Source: SZUA-430 sp964647355 (GTDB lineage: Bacteria > Pseudomonadota > Alphaproteobacteria > Micropepsales > Micropepsaceae). Taken from it: 29,911 nt of DNA. This document shows positions 1 to 7,797 of the stretch, piece after piece. The translations under genes were made by a program, and so were the position numbers. Below the pieces are notes generated by a model, which saw only the letters and a list, made by a program, of their open reading frames with translations, had not been told where the DNA came from and made no database searches. The stretch covers positions 1-29,911 of the forward strand of contig CAZYGK010000036.1 of the NCBI GenBank assembly GCA_964647355.1. Reading direction: 5' to 3'. Position 1 is the stretch's first letter. The number at the start of each line of letters is the position of its first letter.

Positions 1-67
1 TCTCCTTCCGGTGCTTGCGGAACGTGGTCGAAACCAGTTCCGTGAAAGTGCTGTTGGGGGATGCCAT
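1..67 (-). CDS. Major capsid protein, N-terminal fragment (runs off left edge)
   Basis: Only the first 22 codons are present, beginning MASPNSTFTELVSTTF. A start at 67 is preceded by GGAG nine bases upstream. An ATG at 72-74 lies too close to that site and gives an unlikely frame. The position directly after a scaffold-like gene, and the N-terminal pattern F-T-E-L-V-x-T-T-x-R, which I associate with podovirus capsid proteins of the BPP-1/BcepC6B kind, suggest the major head protein that forms the shell around the packaged DNA. The assignment is mostly by gene order, since the fold itself lies outside the window. Confidence 0.6.
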   Translation of the reverse strand, partial: MASPNSTFTELVSTTFRKHRKE

Positions 68-88
68 GTGGCATGTCTCCTATAAAGG

Positions 89-1084
89 TCAATGGGTAGA
101 GCGGGAAGCAAGAATCTCCCGCAAGTCCTCTTTCATGCTGTCATCCGAGAGGAATTTGCCCTTGGGCTCTGTAGGAGTCCGTGTGGTGTCTCGTCCTCTG
201 ACGTTTGCTGCGGTTGCAAGGCGTGCGGCGTTCGCCCCGTTCTTGGCCTTCGTGCGGAGTTCCAACTCGATCTCCTTGCGGAGTCGGTCTTGCTCCTTGG
301 CCCAGGTGACGGGGTTCGCGCGCACGGCCTTCTCGTATGCGGTCGGAAGGTCGTCGCCGTGGTCGATGAAGATGGCGATTTCGGTCGCAACCTCATCGAG
401 ATACGGATGATCCTTCGCAAACGCATCGACTTCCGACGAGGCTTTCGACCTCGCTTGTTCGTAGTCGGCCCTTTGCCGTTGGGTGAGGGCCTGCTCGAGC
501 TTCGCCTGCCGTTCCATGAGTTGCCTGACGGCGGGCGGCACATCTTGTTCCTGCGCCCCTTGCTGCGGGGCTGCAACGCCAATGTCCTGCCCGAGCTGCA
601 TCCACACGGCGCGGCGCTGCTCCGGGGAGCCTTGCGTCAGCCTGTAGTGGGCATTGAGGAGGGTGGCGACGGCCTTTGCCTCGTCGATGCCTGCGGCCTG
701 GATCATCGGGCGATATGGCGAGATCACGTCGTTGAGCGTCTTGCCCAGCGTGTGATGCTCCCGATACTGCGCGATTCCTTCATGGATCTGGTTTTCGCGC
801 TTCTCGATGTATTCCTGCGCCTTCGGCGTGAGCTTCGCCCATTCTTCGTGCATTTCACGCGCCCACGACTTCGGGGCGGCTTTCGCGGAGGCAGTGGCTT
901 CTTCGGCAGGGGGCGCGTCCTCGGTTCCCTCGGGAGGCGCTTCGCCTTCCGGGGCCGCATCGGGCGATTCCGGCGAGTCGGGCGCGTCCATATCGGGCGT
1001 CGTCTTGTCCTCCGGCTCGCTTCCGAGTCCGAGGGAGGCCGAAATGTCAGCAACGCCAGAGTCGATGAGTTCCTGCTGTTCCAT
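89..1084 (-). CDS. Head scaffolding protein (putative)
   Basis: A 331-aa protein with an acidic, proline-rich, low-complexity N-terminus (about residues 20-65, rich in E, D, P and A). A charged helical middle follows (about 75-210, with YIEKRENQI and LMERQAKLEQAL), then a basic C-terminal tail. That composition, together with a place between portal and capsid genes, matches phage scaffolding proteins, which direct capsid assembly and then leave the head. The start has GGAGG six bases upstream. The gene follows the 147-aa unknown gene by two bases and precedes the capsid start by about 20 bases. No catalytic motif is visible. Function is inferred from context and composition. Confidence 0.7.
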   Translation of the reverse strand: MEQQELIDSGVADISASLGLGSEPEDKTTPDMDAPDSPESPDAAPEGEAPPEGTEDAPPAEEATASAKAAPKSWAREMHEEWAKLTPKAQEYIEKRENQIHEGIAQYREHHTLGKTLNDVISPYRPMIQAAGIDEAKAVATLLNAHYRLTQGSPEQRRAVWMQLGQDIGVAAPQQGAQEQDVPPAVRQLMERQAKLEQALTQRQRADYEQARSKASSEVDAFAKDHPYLDEVATEIAIFIDHGDDLPTAYEKAVRANPVTWAKEQDRLRKEIELELRTKAKNGANAARLATAANVRGRDTTRTPTEPKGKFLSDDSMKEDLREILASRSTH

Positions 1085-1086
1085 GT

Positions 1087-1530
1087 CTAGCCTCCGTTGG
1101 CTGTCAGCCGCACTGGTTCAACATCGGCACCGCCGATGAGTTCGTTCGCCATCTTCTCGCGCTTGGCGCTGGGCATCGTGGCCCAATCGCGCTCGACGCT
1201 TTCCTCGATGCTCCTGTCGAGAGCCGTCTCCGACTCCCGCTTCCTGCGCTCCTGGTCCTGCTTCATGCAGGGGTCGTACTCGATGCAGCCGTTCCTGCGA
1301 AGATCGTCCTCTCGCTCATGCTTGGAGCGGATCACGCGCCCGTCGATGGGCGAGGCGTAGTGAACGTCCTGCTTCACGAAGATCATCGGAGCGCTGCGAA
1401 GGTGCCGACCTTCCATGAGCGCGCACTTGGCTAGCCACGCTTCCTCGCCTTCCGGCGTCCCCGGCACATGACCCCAAAAAGCCATCCATTCGGCCTTGAA
1501 CTCATGCGTTCCGTATTCCGATTCGATCAT
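1087..1530 (-). CDS. Conserved phage protein of unknown function between portal and scaffold
   Basis: A 147-aa charged protein. Residues near 60-85 carry a short P-I-D-G-R-V-I-x-S-K-H-x-R-E-D-D-L-R-R-N-G pattern, which I recognise from small phage head-region proteins that often sit next to the portal; their role is not known to me. The C-terminal half is a likely amphipathic helix with many E, R and K. The start codon overlaps the portal stop as ATGA, so the two genes are probably translated together. It is likely a minor head-assembly factor, but that rests only on its neighbours. Confidence 0.75.
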   Translation of the reverse strand: MIESEYGTHEFKAEWMAFWGHVPGTPEGEEAWLAKCALMEGRHLRSAPMIFVKQDVHYASPIDGRVIRSKHEREDDLRRNGCIEYDPCMKQDQERRKRESETALDRSIEESVERDWATMPSAKREKMANELIGGADVEPVRLTANGG

Positions 1531-3698
1531 TGCGTTGCCCCTTGCGGCTGCGATGCAGCCTTCTCTTTGGCCGCCGCGGTCGCCTCGGCAACCTTGATCT
1601 TGGACGCATTGACCACTTGGCTCATCTGCGTCTTGGCGGCAAGTTCGGCCATCTTGAAGGCATGTTCCTGCTGCTTGAAGGCCGCTTCACGCTCCATTTC
1701 CTGCATCTTCATGGCGAACTCGCGCTCGGCAAACTGCGCGCTCAATGCAAGTTCCTTTTCCTTCTGCTGGTTTTCCAGCGCCTTCGATTGCATGTCGGCC
1801 TGATGCTTCTGCTGCTCCATCTGCATCTTGGCTTGCTCGGCCTTCGCCTTCCCGTCGTCCTGCGGGGGCGGCTCGCGCATCATCTTGATCTGGTCCTCGA
1901 TCTGCGCGCCGAATCTGTAACGGCGCACGATGGCAAGCAGCATCGCCTGGATCGCCTGGAAGGGCATCGTCCCGTTCTGCACCAGCGGCCCCATTCCGTT
2001 CAGGAATTGCGAGATCGCATTCAGGAGTTCGGCGATGTTCTTCTGATCCTCGGCGGCTTCCGGCTCGACGGTCGAGTTCGTTTCAATGTCGATCTTGTAG
2101 GCGCGCTGCAAATCGTCCTTGAGGAGAGCCAGCACATCGGCCCACTTGGGCTTCTCGATTTCCGCTTGCGCGGCCTGAAGCTGCTGCTGAAGCTGCTGCT
2201 GCTGTGGGTTCGGCGGCGGCGGGGGCTGTCCCGGAATCGGAGGCGGCGTCATTTGCGCCATTTGCGCGTTCATCATCTGGAGCGCCTGGAACTGCTGCTG
2301 CGCCGCCATTGCCTGCTGCTCGGTGAGATACGGTAGGCCCGTCATGCGCGCCCAGGTATCCTCATCGAACTTGTTTGCCGCCACTTCCAGCATGAGGCGA
2401 AGCAGGTCGCGGCAGTAACGGGCGACCTCCTTCTGCATCCGCTTGAGCCGCAGGCTTCCCCACTGCTGCTTGATCTGCTGCGCTCCAAGCGTCTCCGAGG
2501 CCGCTGATTGCCCGCGCATGATGTCGGCAATCCCCATGATCTCCCAAATGACCGCCTTGCAAGACTCTCTAGCGACCATGAGTTGCTGGAGCGTGGCGAC
2601 AAGCTGCTCAATGGGCATCCACCAGATCGCCGCATCAAGCCCCTTTTCCGCCGCCAGCGAAGCGCTCTTGTCGGTCGGGATGAGTTCGTTGTCGGCCGCG
2701 TCCATGAGGCGACCGAGATCGTCGCCGAGTTCGCCGTCGTAGACGCCGCGAGCGCGGCACGCCTGCACGATCTTGATGATGCGCTCGGAGAGCTTGTTGA
2801 GTTCCTCGGCCTGCTTGCGATAAAGCTCGTAGAGCGGCGTCACCGACAGGTCGTTCGACTTCTCGACCAGCATGAGCGGCTTTGGGATCGGGAAGAATCC
2901 CGTCACCCCGAGCGGATCATCGACCGCCTTCTTGAGAAAATCGTCGGTGTAGTGTTCCGAGAGGAAGCGAACCTTCTTGTCGGCCTTGTCCCACAGCACC
3001 CAAATGCGCGTGGTCTGACGGGCGCCCTTGTCGTCCTCGTTAGGCGTCTTGCCTTCCTCGTTCTCGTCCTCGGCGGTGTAGGGTAGGATGTTGGCGATCT
3101 TGCGCCCGAACCGTTTACGCGCTTCCTGCTTGTCCACGTCCTTGCCGAAGGCGACCCACGGCACGTTCGACCACTTCTTTGCGTAGCCGTGAACGAACTC
3201 GTCCCACTTGCACGAGTCGAGGCATACCAACTCGCCTTCCTTGTAGGCCATCGGCTCTGCCGCTTCTTCCTCGCCATCTTCTGGGAGCGGATTGGCAGCT
3301 TCCTCCGGCTCCTCAACGATCTCCGCGTCATACTTGACTTGGGTGATGCCGCGCCCAGGCAGGAGCGCGTCGAGAACCGCAGCCCTCACGCCCTCGTCAT
3401 ACGTCTCGTAGCCTTCGACGTTGGTATCGAGCAGGAACTCAAGGCCCCGGCGACCGGCCTCGGCGGCGGCTTTCCCAAGCGGATCTTCGTCCTTGAAGCG
3501 CCGATCCACGATGGGGCGAGGGATGGCCGAGTAGAGCGAGGGCAGCAGCGTCTCGGTGTTCGAGTAGAGGATGTTGAACGGTACTCTTGCCGTTTTCTCC
3601 CCGGCGTAGATAGCAAGGATCTTCTTCGCCTCCTCGCGCCAATCCTTCTCGCGCTTACGGGCGGCACAAATCTCGCCGATCCACTGCTTCGCGTTCAT
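1527..3698 (-). CDS. Portal protein
   Basis: A 723-aa protein forming the dodecameric DNA channel at one head vertex, where it binds terminase and the tail. The N-terminus (MNAKQWIGEI, then NILYSNTETLLPSLYSAIPRP at about 42-62) and the central D-I-M-R-G-Q-S-A-A-S-E-T-L-G-A-Q-Q motif (about 392-408) are typical of P22-like portals. A Pro/Gln-rich stretch at about 484-505 leads to a long helical C-terminus (about 615-715, very rich in Q, E, K, A and M), which I read as the barrel/coiled-coil extension. I chose the ATG at 3698 because GTGGAGG lies ten bases upstream and it overlaps the stop of the 35-aa ORF. An upstream in-frame start at 3782 would add 28 residues with no portal character. Confidence 0.92.
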   Translation of the reverse strand: MNAKQWIGEICAARKREKDWREEAKKILAIYAGEKTARVPFNILYSNTETLLPSLYSAIPRPIVDRRFKDEDPLGKAAAEAGRRGLEFLLDTNVEGYETYDEGVRAAVLDALLPGRGITQVKYDAEIVEEPEEAANPLPEDGEEEAAEPMAYKEGELVCLDSCKWDEFVHGYAKKWSNVPWVAFGKDVDKQEARKRFGRKIANILPYTAEDENEEGKTPNEDDKGARQTTRIWVLWDKADKKVRFLSEHYTDDFLKKAVDDPLGVTGFFPIPKPLMLVEKSNDLSVTPLYELYRKQAEELNKLSERIIKIVQACRARGVYDGELGDDLGRLMDAADNELIPTDKSASLAAEKGLDAAIWWMPIEQLVATLQQLMVARESCKAVIWEIMGIADIMRGQSAASETLGAQQIKQQWGSLRLKRMQKEVARYCRDLLRLMLEVAANKFDEDTWARMTGLPYLTEQQAMAAQQQFQALQMMNAQMAQMTPPPIPGQPPPPPNPQQQQLQQQLQAAQAEIEKPKWADVLALLKDDLQRAYKIDIETNSTVEPEAAEDQKNIAELLNAISQFLNGMGPLVQNGTMPFQAIQAMLLAIVRRYRFGAQIEDQIKMMREPPPQDDGKAKAEQAKMQMEQQKHQADMQSKALENQQKEKELALSAQFAEREFAMKMQEMEREAAFKQQEHAFKMAELAAKTQMSQVVNASKIKVAEATAAAKEKAASQPQGATQ

Positions 3699-3802
3699 GT
3701 TTTCAGTGCCTCCACGACAACCGGCTTCGTTATTTCCTTGAGCCTGCTGCGCTCGGTTGGAGTGAGGGTTTTGTCGGCGCAATTCTTATTGTCCATAGTC
3801 AT
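3695..3802 (-). CDS. 35-aa coupled ORF between the variable protein and portal genes
   Basis: A 35-aa reading frame whose ATG shares the final A of the stop of the variable protein gene (TGATG) and whose TGA overlaps the portal ATG (ATGA). It fills the gap between the two genes exactly. The product is charged and probably helical, with KTLTPTERSRLKEI in its middle. I do not recognise it. The double overlap suggests it is translated, perhaps to carry ribosomes from the receptor-binding gene into portal. A second in-frame ATG two codons later could be the start instead. Confidence 0.55.
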   Translation of the reverse strand: MTMDNKNCADKTLTPTERSRLKEITKPVVVEALKT

Positions 3803-5643
3803 CAGTCCGGGTACGAGGCGGCGCGGAACCCGACGTTATGATGCGAGTACGCGCGCACAGTGTTCCAATTGACCGCCCAGACGCCGGCAGCCGTCGAATC
3901 GCCCCAGTAGCCACTGGCGAGAGGGCACAGCTCATTGGCCGCGTACTGGTAGAAGTAGTCCGCGCCGAAGAGCGCGGTGCCGCTGGGCGAGACGCCAGTT
4001 GCTGCCGCCGGCATACCAAGCCCCATTCGCACCCAGTCATTGCCGCTCGTGGCCGCCGAAAACACTTGATTGGTGCTGTTGCCGCATCTCTGCACCACCG
4101 CGTTGTTTGGATAATCCGTGCGCCATGTCGGAACGATTGCAGAACTGTGCGCGGCCACCCCAGTCGCGCCCCATGCGTCAGTAGCAAGCGTATTGGAGCC
4201 CGTGATGTCGTTGGCGGCCGTTGCCGTCTTCCACGCATACCACGTCCCGCCGCGCAATGTTCCAGCCGATGCATAGGCCGTGAACCCCGTTCCGTCCACC
4301 CCGTCAAGGGTGACGTTGTTCGCGTCGATCACGGTCACGGTGAACATCCGGTCATTCAACTGCGTCATTCCAACCACGCCAACAATAAGCGCCTGATCGC
4401 CCGTGGTGCGGCCGTGCCCTACGCATGTGACCTGCACGGGGTTGGCCTGCGTTGCAGCAGAAATGGCTGGTGTCGTGATAATGGCCGTGATCCCGAGCGA
4501 CACCTCCCACATGTTTCCATTGAGATCTACGACACCACACACTTGCCCGTTGTGCGCGGTCTTCGCTAGGCTCGACCCCGAGCCCGTTTTGGCGGAGTTG
4601 CCGCCGACGTAGCCGTCGGTCGTGAAGGTCACCGTCGCGTCGTTCGCGTCCGCGAAGGCGTTGTTATTGCAGCCCTTTGGGAAGTTGTTCGTCGCGTGAT
4701 ACCACGCGCAATGCGGGGTCGAACTGGACGCCTGCCCGTGCGCGGTGGCCAGCATCGCCAACGCGGTATGGATGAACCTCGTGGCCACGAAGAATCGCGC
4801 CCCGCGCGTCTTCGCGGCGGCAATTGTCCCGCCGTAGTTATTCGCCGGAGTACCGGTCAGGCCGGAGAGCGGGTTGTGCGCGGCGGCCGTCGAGAGTGGA
4901 TTGCCGAGCGCGATGCTGGATGCTGTGCCCGAGTTGTTCGAGCACAGGTACTTGTCCACGAAGAAACCGGCCTGAACAGAGCCGCCATCGTAGAAAGCAC
5001 GATGAAGAGCGTACCCGGCAGCGTTCGCTGTCGCCACATCAGCGAACGCCGCATAGGGCAAAATGTCGATTGCGTTGGCCCCATGCACCGCGTACCGGGG
5101 CGAGGAGGCGTGGCCAATCCGATAGTAGAAGGCCGGAATCCACACCATCACGGAACCGTCTGAATACTCGTAGTTCCCGTAATTGGCGCTGGCTGGATCG
5201 CTGTACCCGGACATTGCCGTGAATCCGGCAGGAAGCGCGGGCGCGATGCCAACGCCGAAGCCAATCGCACCCGGCACGAAGGCTTGATTAAAACACACCG
5301 CTCCATCCTGCATCACGGCGTTCCCGCCGATGAAGTAGCTCGTGGCATCGGGCGCGGCGGTGGTGACGCAAAGCTGCCCATCTTCGGTCACGGCGATACC
5401 GCCGAGCATGGTCGCGGTCGCTGGGACGCCGCCTGTGGCGTTGTAGACGCGAAGCACGCCATCGGAGGTGTAGCGCAGGCCGTTCACGCGAATGTCCGTG
5501 CTTTCGACGGAATCGCCGGTGGCATAGACCTTTGCCGCCCCATAGCGCTGCGGGCCGATCCAGAAGTCCGAGGCGGTCGGCGAGCCGGTATCGAGGGTCA
5601 CTGACCCATCGGAGGCGCACGCATCAACTAGAAACGGCACCAT
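3802..5643 (-). CDS. Receptor-binding-type protein with C-type-lectin/FGE-like variable C-terminus (Mtd-like DGR target)
   Basis: A 613-aa protein, probably a tail-tip adhesin. Residues 1-120 are glycine- and threonine-rich with repeated T-x-D-G patterns and look beta-structured. A formylglycine-generating-enzyme/C-type-lectin-like fold is seen at about 165-382 (VMVWIPAFYYRIG; D-L-N-G-N-M-W-E at 373-380) and resumes at about 465-613. An Ig-like/E1-FCCH-type insert (about 384-464) splits it. The C-terminus has the layout of variable proteins diversified by retroelements: G-V-W-A-x-N-W-N at 587-594, ending N-V-G-F-R-A-A at 603-609. No enzyme role is expected. The gene directly follows terminase (stop TAG then ATG, with GGGAG nine bases upstream) and precedes portal, a different place from mtd in Bordetella phage BPP-1 as I recall it. 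No reverse transcriptase or template repeat is seen in the window. Confidence 0.82.
   Translation of the reverse strand: MVPFLVDACASDGSVTLDTGSPTASDFWIGPQRYGAAKVYATGDSVESTDIRVNGLRYTSDGVLRVYNATGGVPATATMLGGIAVTEDGQLCVTTAAPDATSYFIGGNAVMQDGAVCFNQAFVPGAIGFGVGIAPALPAGFTAMSGYSDPASANYGNYEYSDGSVMVWIPAFYYRIGHASSPRYAVHGANAIDILPYAAFADVATANAAGYALHRAFYDGGSVQAGFFVDKYLCSNNSGTASSIALGNPLSTAAAHNPLSGLTGTPANNYGGTIAAAKTRGARFFVATRFIHTALAMLATAHGQASSSTPHCAWYHATNNFPKGCNNNAFADANDATVTFTTDGYVGGNSAKTGSGSSLAKTAHNGQVCGVVDLNGNMWEVSLGITAIITTPAISAATQANPVQVTCVGHGRTTGDQALIVGVVGMTQLNDRMFTVTVIDANNVTLDGVDGTGFTAYASAGTLRGGTWYAWKTATAANDITGSNTLATDAWGATGVAAHSSAIVPTWRTDYPNNAVVQRCGNSTNQVFSAATSGNDWVRMGLGMPAAATGVSPSGTALFGADYFYQYAANELCPLASGYWGDSTAAGVWAVNWNTVRAYSHHNVGFRAASYPD
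3814..3972 (-). other. Predicted DGR variable region (VR) at the 3' end of the receptor-binding gene
   Basis: This stretch encodes residues 558-610, the part that is hypervariable in related DGR targets. Several codons of the NNC/NNT type (TAC, TTC, TAC, TAC, CAT, CAT, AAC) sit where template repeats usually carry AAC or AAT. The stretch ends in a GC-rich block coding G-F-R-A-A, where the initiation-of-mutagenic-homology element would be expected. The boundaries are inferred, because there is no template repeat in the window to align. Confidence 0.45.
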
Positions 5644-7053
5644 CTAGGCGTTCTCCCGAAGTCGCCTTTGTCGGGCGAAATGGGCCTTCTTCATGGCCCC
5701 GAAATTGAACTTGGCATTGGAGGCCGCCACAAGCGCCTCCTCGATGGGAGCATCAGGCCCCGGCGCATCCTTTGGAACGCGCCATGAAAGCGAGAGCGTG
5801 CGAAAGGCCGAGGCGCAGTGACTCGACCAATCATGCGCGGGCATGTCGGTGAACTTGCGCTTTTCGTCGTCCCACTCGTAATGATAGTTTCGGAGGGCCT
5901 CCAAGCCCTGCGCGCACGCTACCGAGTCGAACCAGCAATACGGCAGAGTCTTACGCGCCGCCTGGATGCCGTCCTGGTGATCTAGCCTCTTGGCGATGAC
6001 CACCCTTCCTACTCGCGCATCGAGCATCTGCTGCTGGATGGACTTGCCCCCGGCCGCAAGCGTCCTCGCACGCGCATCATGCGGGAGCCAATGGGTTCCG
6101 TACTGGAACTCGCCATCGCGCCGGCGCTTCTCAAGCACCGCAACGTAGTACGGAATGTCCTTCAGGGCCGATTCATGGTAGTCGAAGATGCGGATTTCGC
6201 CGGCGATGATCTGGAACCACCATATCGCCGTCGCATCCGTTCGGCCCAAGTCCCAGGCTGTATGAACTGGGAGCGACTTCACGATAGGCACCACGCCCAC
6301 CTGCCCCGCCTGCTGGATTCGATCCAGCCATTCCCCGAAAACGCTTCCGGGAATCGCGGCATCGAACGACACGAAGTATTCCTGCATCCACAGCGCTTTC
6401 CCGAACCCGTCGCCATGCTCGGCCTGCATCTGCCGAAGCTCCTCCTCAAGCTGCGCCGGCGTAAACACCCCCGTATCGTCGGCGGTGCGAACATCGCACA
6501 TCCACCCGCTCTCGCGCTCGGCAAGGCCGCACAGCGCCTTGAAATGGTTCGCCCCCCGCGGCGTCGAATTGAACACCGCCCACCCGCCGTTCTCAAGCAG
6601 AATCGGCCGCAGGTACGACCAAGCCGCAGGATTCGACAGGGCATACTCCGAAAACACGATCCCGGCAGGCGGCGAACCAACCAGCGAGTCGAAGTTGTCC
6701 GATCCCACTAACTGCCACGTCGAGCCGTTGTGGAACTCGATCAGCATTTCCTGATCCAGCGTCCTCTTGCGAATCTCCTTCGGGAACACCTCGTCAATGC
6801 GCCGTATCCCGGTATGCGGATTCACCGCAATCCACATCGACTTCCGGGCCTGCGAATACTCCGGCAGGCAATGCCAGTAGGACGCCACCCGCTTGTGCGC
6901 CGCTAGACACGTCCAGTGCATGTCCATCTCGTCCTTCCCGGCCCGACGATGCCACCGCTGCACCAGCCGCTTCCCACCCCCCACCAGATACCGCCACGCC
7001 GCCTCCTGATACTCCCGAGGCTTCCAGCGGTAGGGAAGGCGAATCTCGGCCAT
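5644..7053 (-). CDS. terL: Terminase large subunit (packaging ATPase/nuclease)
   Basis: A 469-aa motor protein that cuts concatemeric phage DNA and pumps it into the prohead through the portal. The ATPase half has a Walker-A-like HRRAGKDE (35-42), a Walker B GIVFSE (131-136) and a coupling segment NSTPRG (162-167). The RNase-H-like nuclease half has WDLGRTDAT (267-275), HDAR (325-328) and HDWSSHCASAF (407-417), giving acidic metal ligands near D268 and D408. I chose the start at 7053 (MAEIRLPYRW) because GGGAG lies eight bases upstream. Starting at 7104 would add 17 residues of no family character and overlap the upstream gene. The gene is followed immediately by the receptor-binding gene. 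Confidence 0.93.
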   Translation of the reverse strand: MAEIRLPYRWKPREYQEAAWRYLVGGGKRLVQRWHRRAGKDEMDMHWTCLAAHKRVASYWHCLPEYSQARKSMWIAVNPHTGIRRIDEVFPKEIRKRTLDQEMLIEFHNGSTWQLVGSDNFDSLVGSPPAGIVFSEYALSNPAAWSYLRPILLENGGWAVFNSTPRGANHFKALCGLAERESGWMCDVRTADDTGVFTPAQLEEELRQMQAEHGDGFGKALWMQEYFVSFDAAIPGSVFGEWLDRIQQAGQVGVVPIVKSLPVHTAWDLGRTDATAIWWFQIIAGEIRIFDYHESALKDIPYYVAVLEKRRRDGEFQYGTHWLPHDARARTLAAGGKSIQQQMLDARVGRVVIAKRLDHQDGIQAARKTLPYCWFDSVACAQGLEALRNYHYEWDDEKRKFTDMPAHDWSSHCASAFRTLSLSWRVPKDAPGPDAPIEEALVAASNAKFNFGAMKKAHFARQRRLRENA

Positions 7054-7069
7054 CAGGAGCGCTCCCTTT

Positions 7070-7483
7070 TCATGGCTTGTTGTATTTCCCGTACAACTTT
7101 TCAATGGCCCCTATGAAAGCGTCCTCATACGGCTCTACGTCTCCGCGACCACCGTGCAGGTAAAAGTCCTCATCCATAGCCTTCCTGTATTTCATGGCCG
7201 CCGATGAAATGTACTTTGGTACTTGAGCGTCTTGAGGCAGGCCATCAAGCGCATAAAGAACATCCTGCGCGGTCGTGATTTTCCTCAGGTCTGGCATCGT
7301 GTTGTAGTTGTCGAAAACTGAAAACAGATCCTTGAAATGCGACGGGTCAACCTTCGCTATCGACCCCATGAACCCTCCACCAAGGTCGAATGCTTCTTTC
7401 GCGGCGGCCTCTTGGTCGTTCCATCCAAGCGGCATTGAGCGCAACTTTCCAAGAAGCGCATCAATGATTTTCGCCCTGTCCAT
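7070..7483 (-). CDS. Unknown 137-aa protein upstream of large terminase
   Basis: A soluble, mixed-charge protein with a helical N-terminus (MDRAKIIDALLGKLRS) and an aromatic C-terminus (ending EKLYGKYNKP). I do not recognise a family. The ATG at 7483 begins one base after the stop of the previous gene and has only a poor ribosome site, so it is probably coupled to that gene. An in-frame extension to 7594 is arginine/tryptophan-rich and reads as the shadow of the neighbour, so I excluded it. Base and codon use is less GC-rich than in the terminase genes (for example ATAC, TTTTC and CAAAAG-type stretches), which may mean later acquisition. Its place inside the packaging block is the only functional hint. 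Confidence 0.75.
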   Translation of the reverse strand: MDRAKIIDALLGKLRSMPLGWNDQEAAAKEAFDLGGGFMGSIAKVDPSHFKDLFSVFDNYNTMPDLRKITTAQDVLYALDGLPQDAQVPKYISSAAMKYRKAMDEDFYLHGGRGDVEPYEDAFIGAIEKLYGKYNKP

Positions 7484-7484
7484 A

Positions 7485-7703
7485 TCAGGCAGCCAGCGCC
7501 ACCAGCACCGCCGCAGCCTGCGTCGCCGCATCGTCGCTAGCGGTCGTCCGAACCATCCGCGCCCGCCCCGGATACGTCGGACACCCCCCGTCAATCAACC
7601 ACTCCTGGTACGTCGATACCGCCCCGTACTCGATCAGCACCTTCGGATCTCGCCCGCTCGTCACCCCCAACGCCGCTTGCAGCTCCGCTCCAGTGATCGC
7701 CAT
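7485..7703 (-). CDS. Unknown 72-aa protein downstream of the tRNA
   Basis: A 72-aa protein starting MAITGAELQAALG and ending in a long alanine-rich helix (DDAATQAAAVLVALAA). The centre has an Y-Q-E-W-L-I-D-G-G-C-P segment. The ATG at 7703 has AGGAGG about seven bases upstream, a strong site, whereas upstream starts overlap the tRNA side. It lies between the tRNA and the 137-aa gene in the late operon. I do not recognise a family. It could be a small head-completion or terminase-associated protein, but no motif supports a choice. Confidence 0.7.
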   Translation of the reverse strand: MAITGAELQAALGVTSGRDPKVLIEYGAVSTYQEWLIDGGCPTYPGRARMVRTTASDDAATQAAAVLVALAA

Positions 7704-7721
7704 TTCAGCCCTCCTCAAAGT

Positions 7722-7797
7722 TGGTAGCAGGGGCCGGACTTGAACCGGCGACCTCCTGGTTATGAGCCAGGCGTTCTGCCAACTGAACTACCCTGCG
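7722..7797 (-). tRNA. tRNA-Met (anticodon CAT), CCA encoded
   Basis: A 76-nt cloverleaf. The D stem is GTTC/GAAC with loop AGTTGGCA. The anticodon stem is CCTGG/CCAGG with loop CTCATAA. The variable loop has five bases. The T stem is GCCGG/CCGGC with loop TTCAAGT. The acceptor is followed by A and a genome-encoded CCA. Six of seven acceptor pairs form; the first (C1 with U72) is mismatched. A missing 1:72 pair is a trait of bacterial initiator tRNA, but the D stem has U11:A24 and the anticodon stem lacks the full GGG/CCC block, so it looks mainly like an elongator. A CAT anticodon could also be lysidine-modified to read AUA. Confidence 0.93.

Noticed and set aside
92..1090. Long plus-strand frame opposite the scaffold gene
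   Set aside because: It is arginine/leucine-rich with no motif, and follows from the codon pattern of the minus-strand gene.
1530..2336. 268-aa plus-strand frame opposite portal
   Set aside because: Leucine/histidine/arginine-rich antisense shadow of the portal coiled coil.
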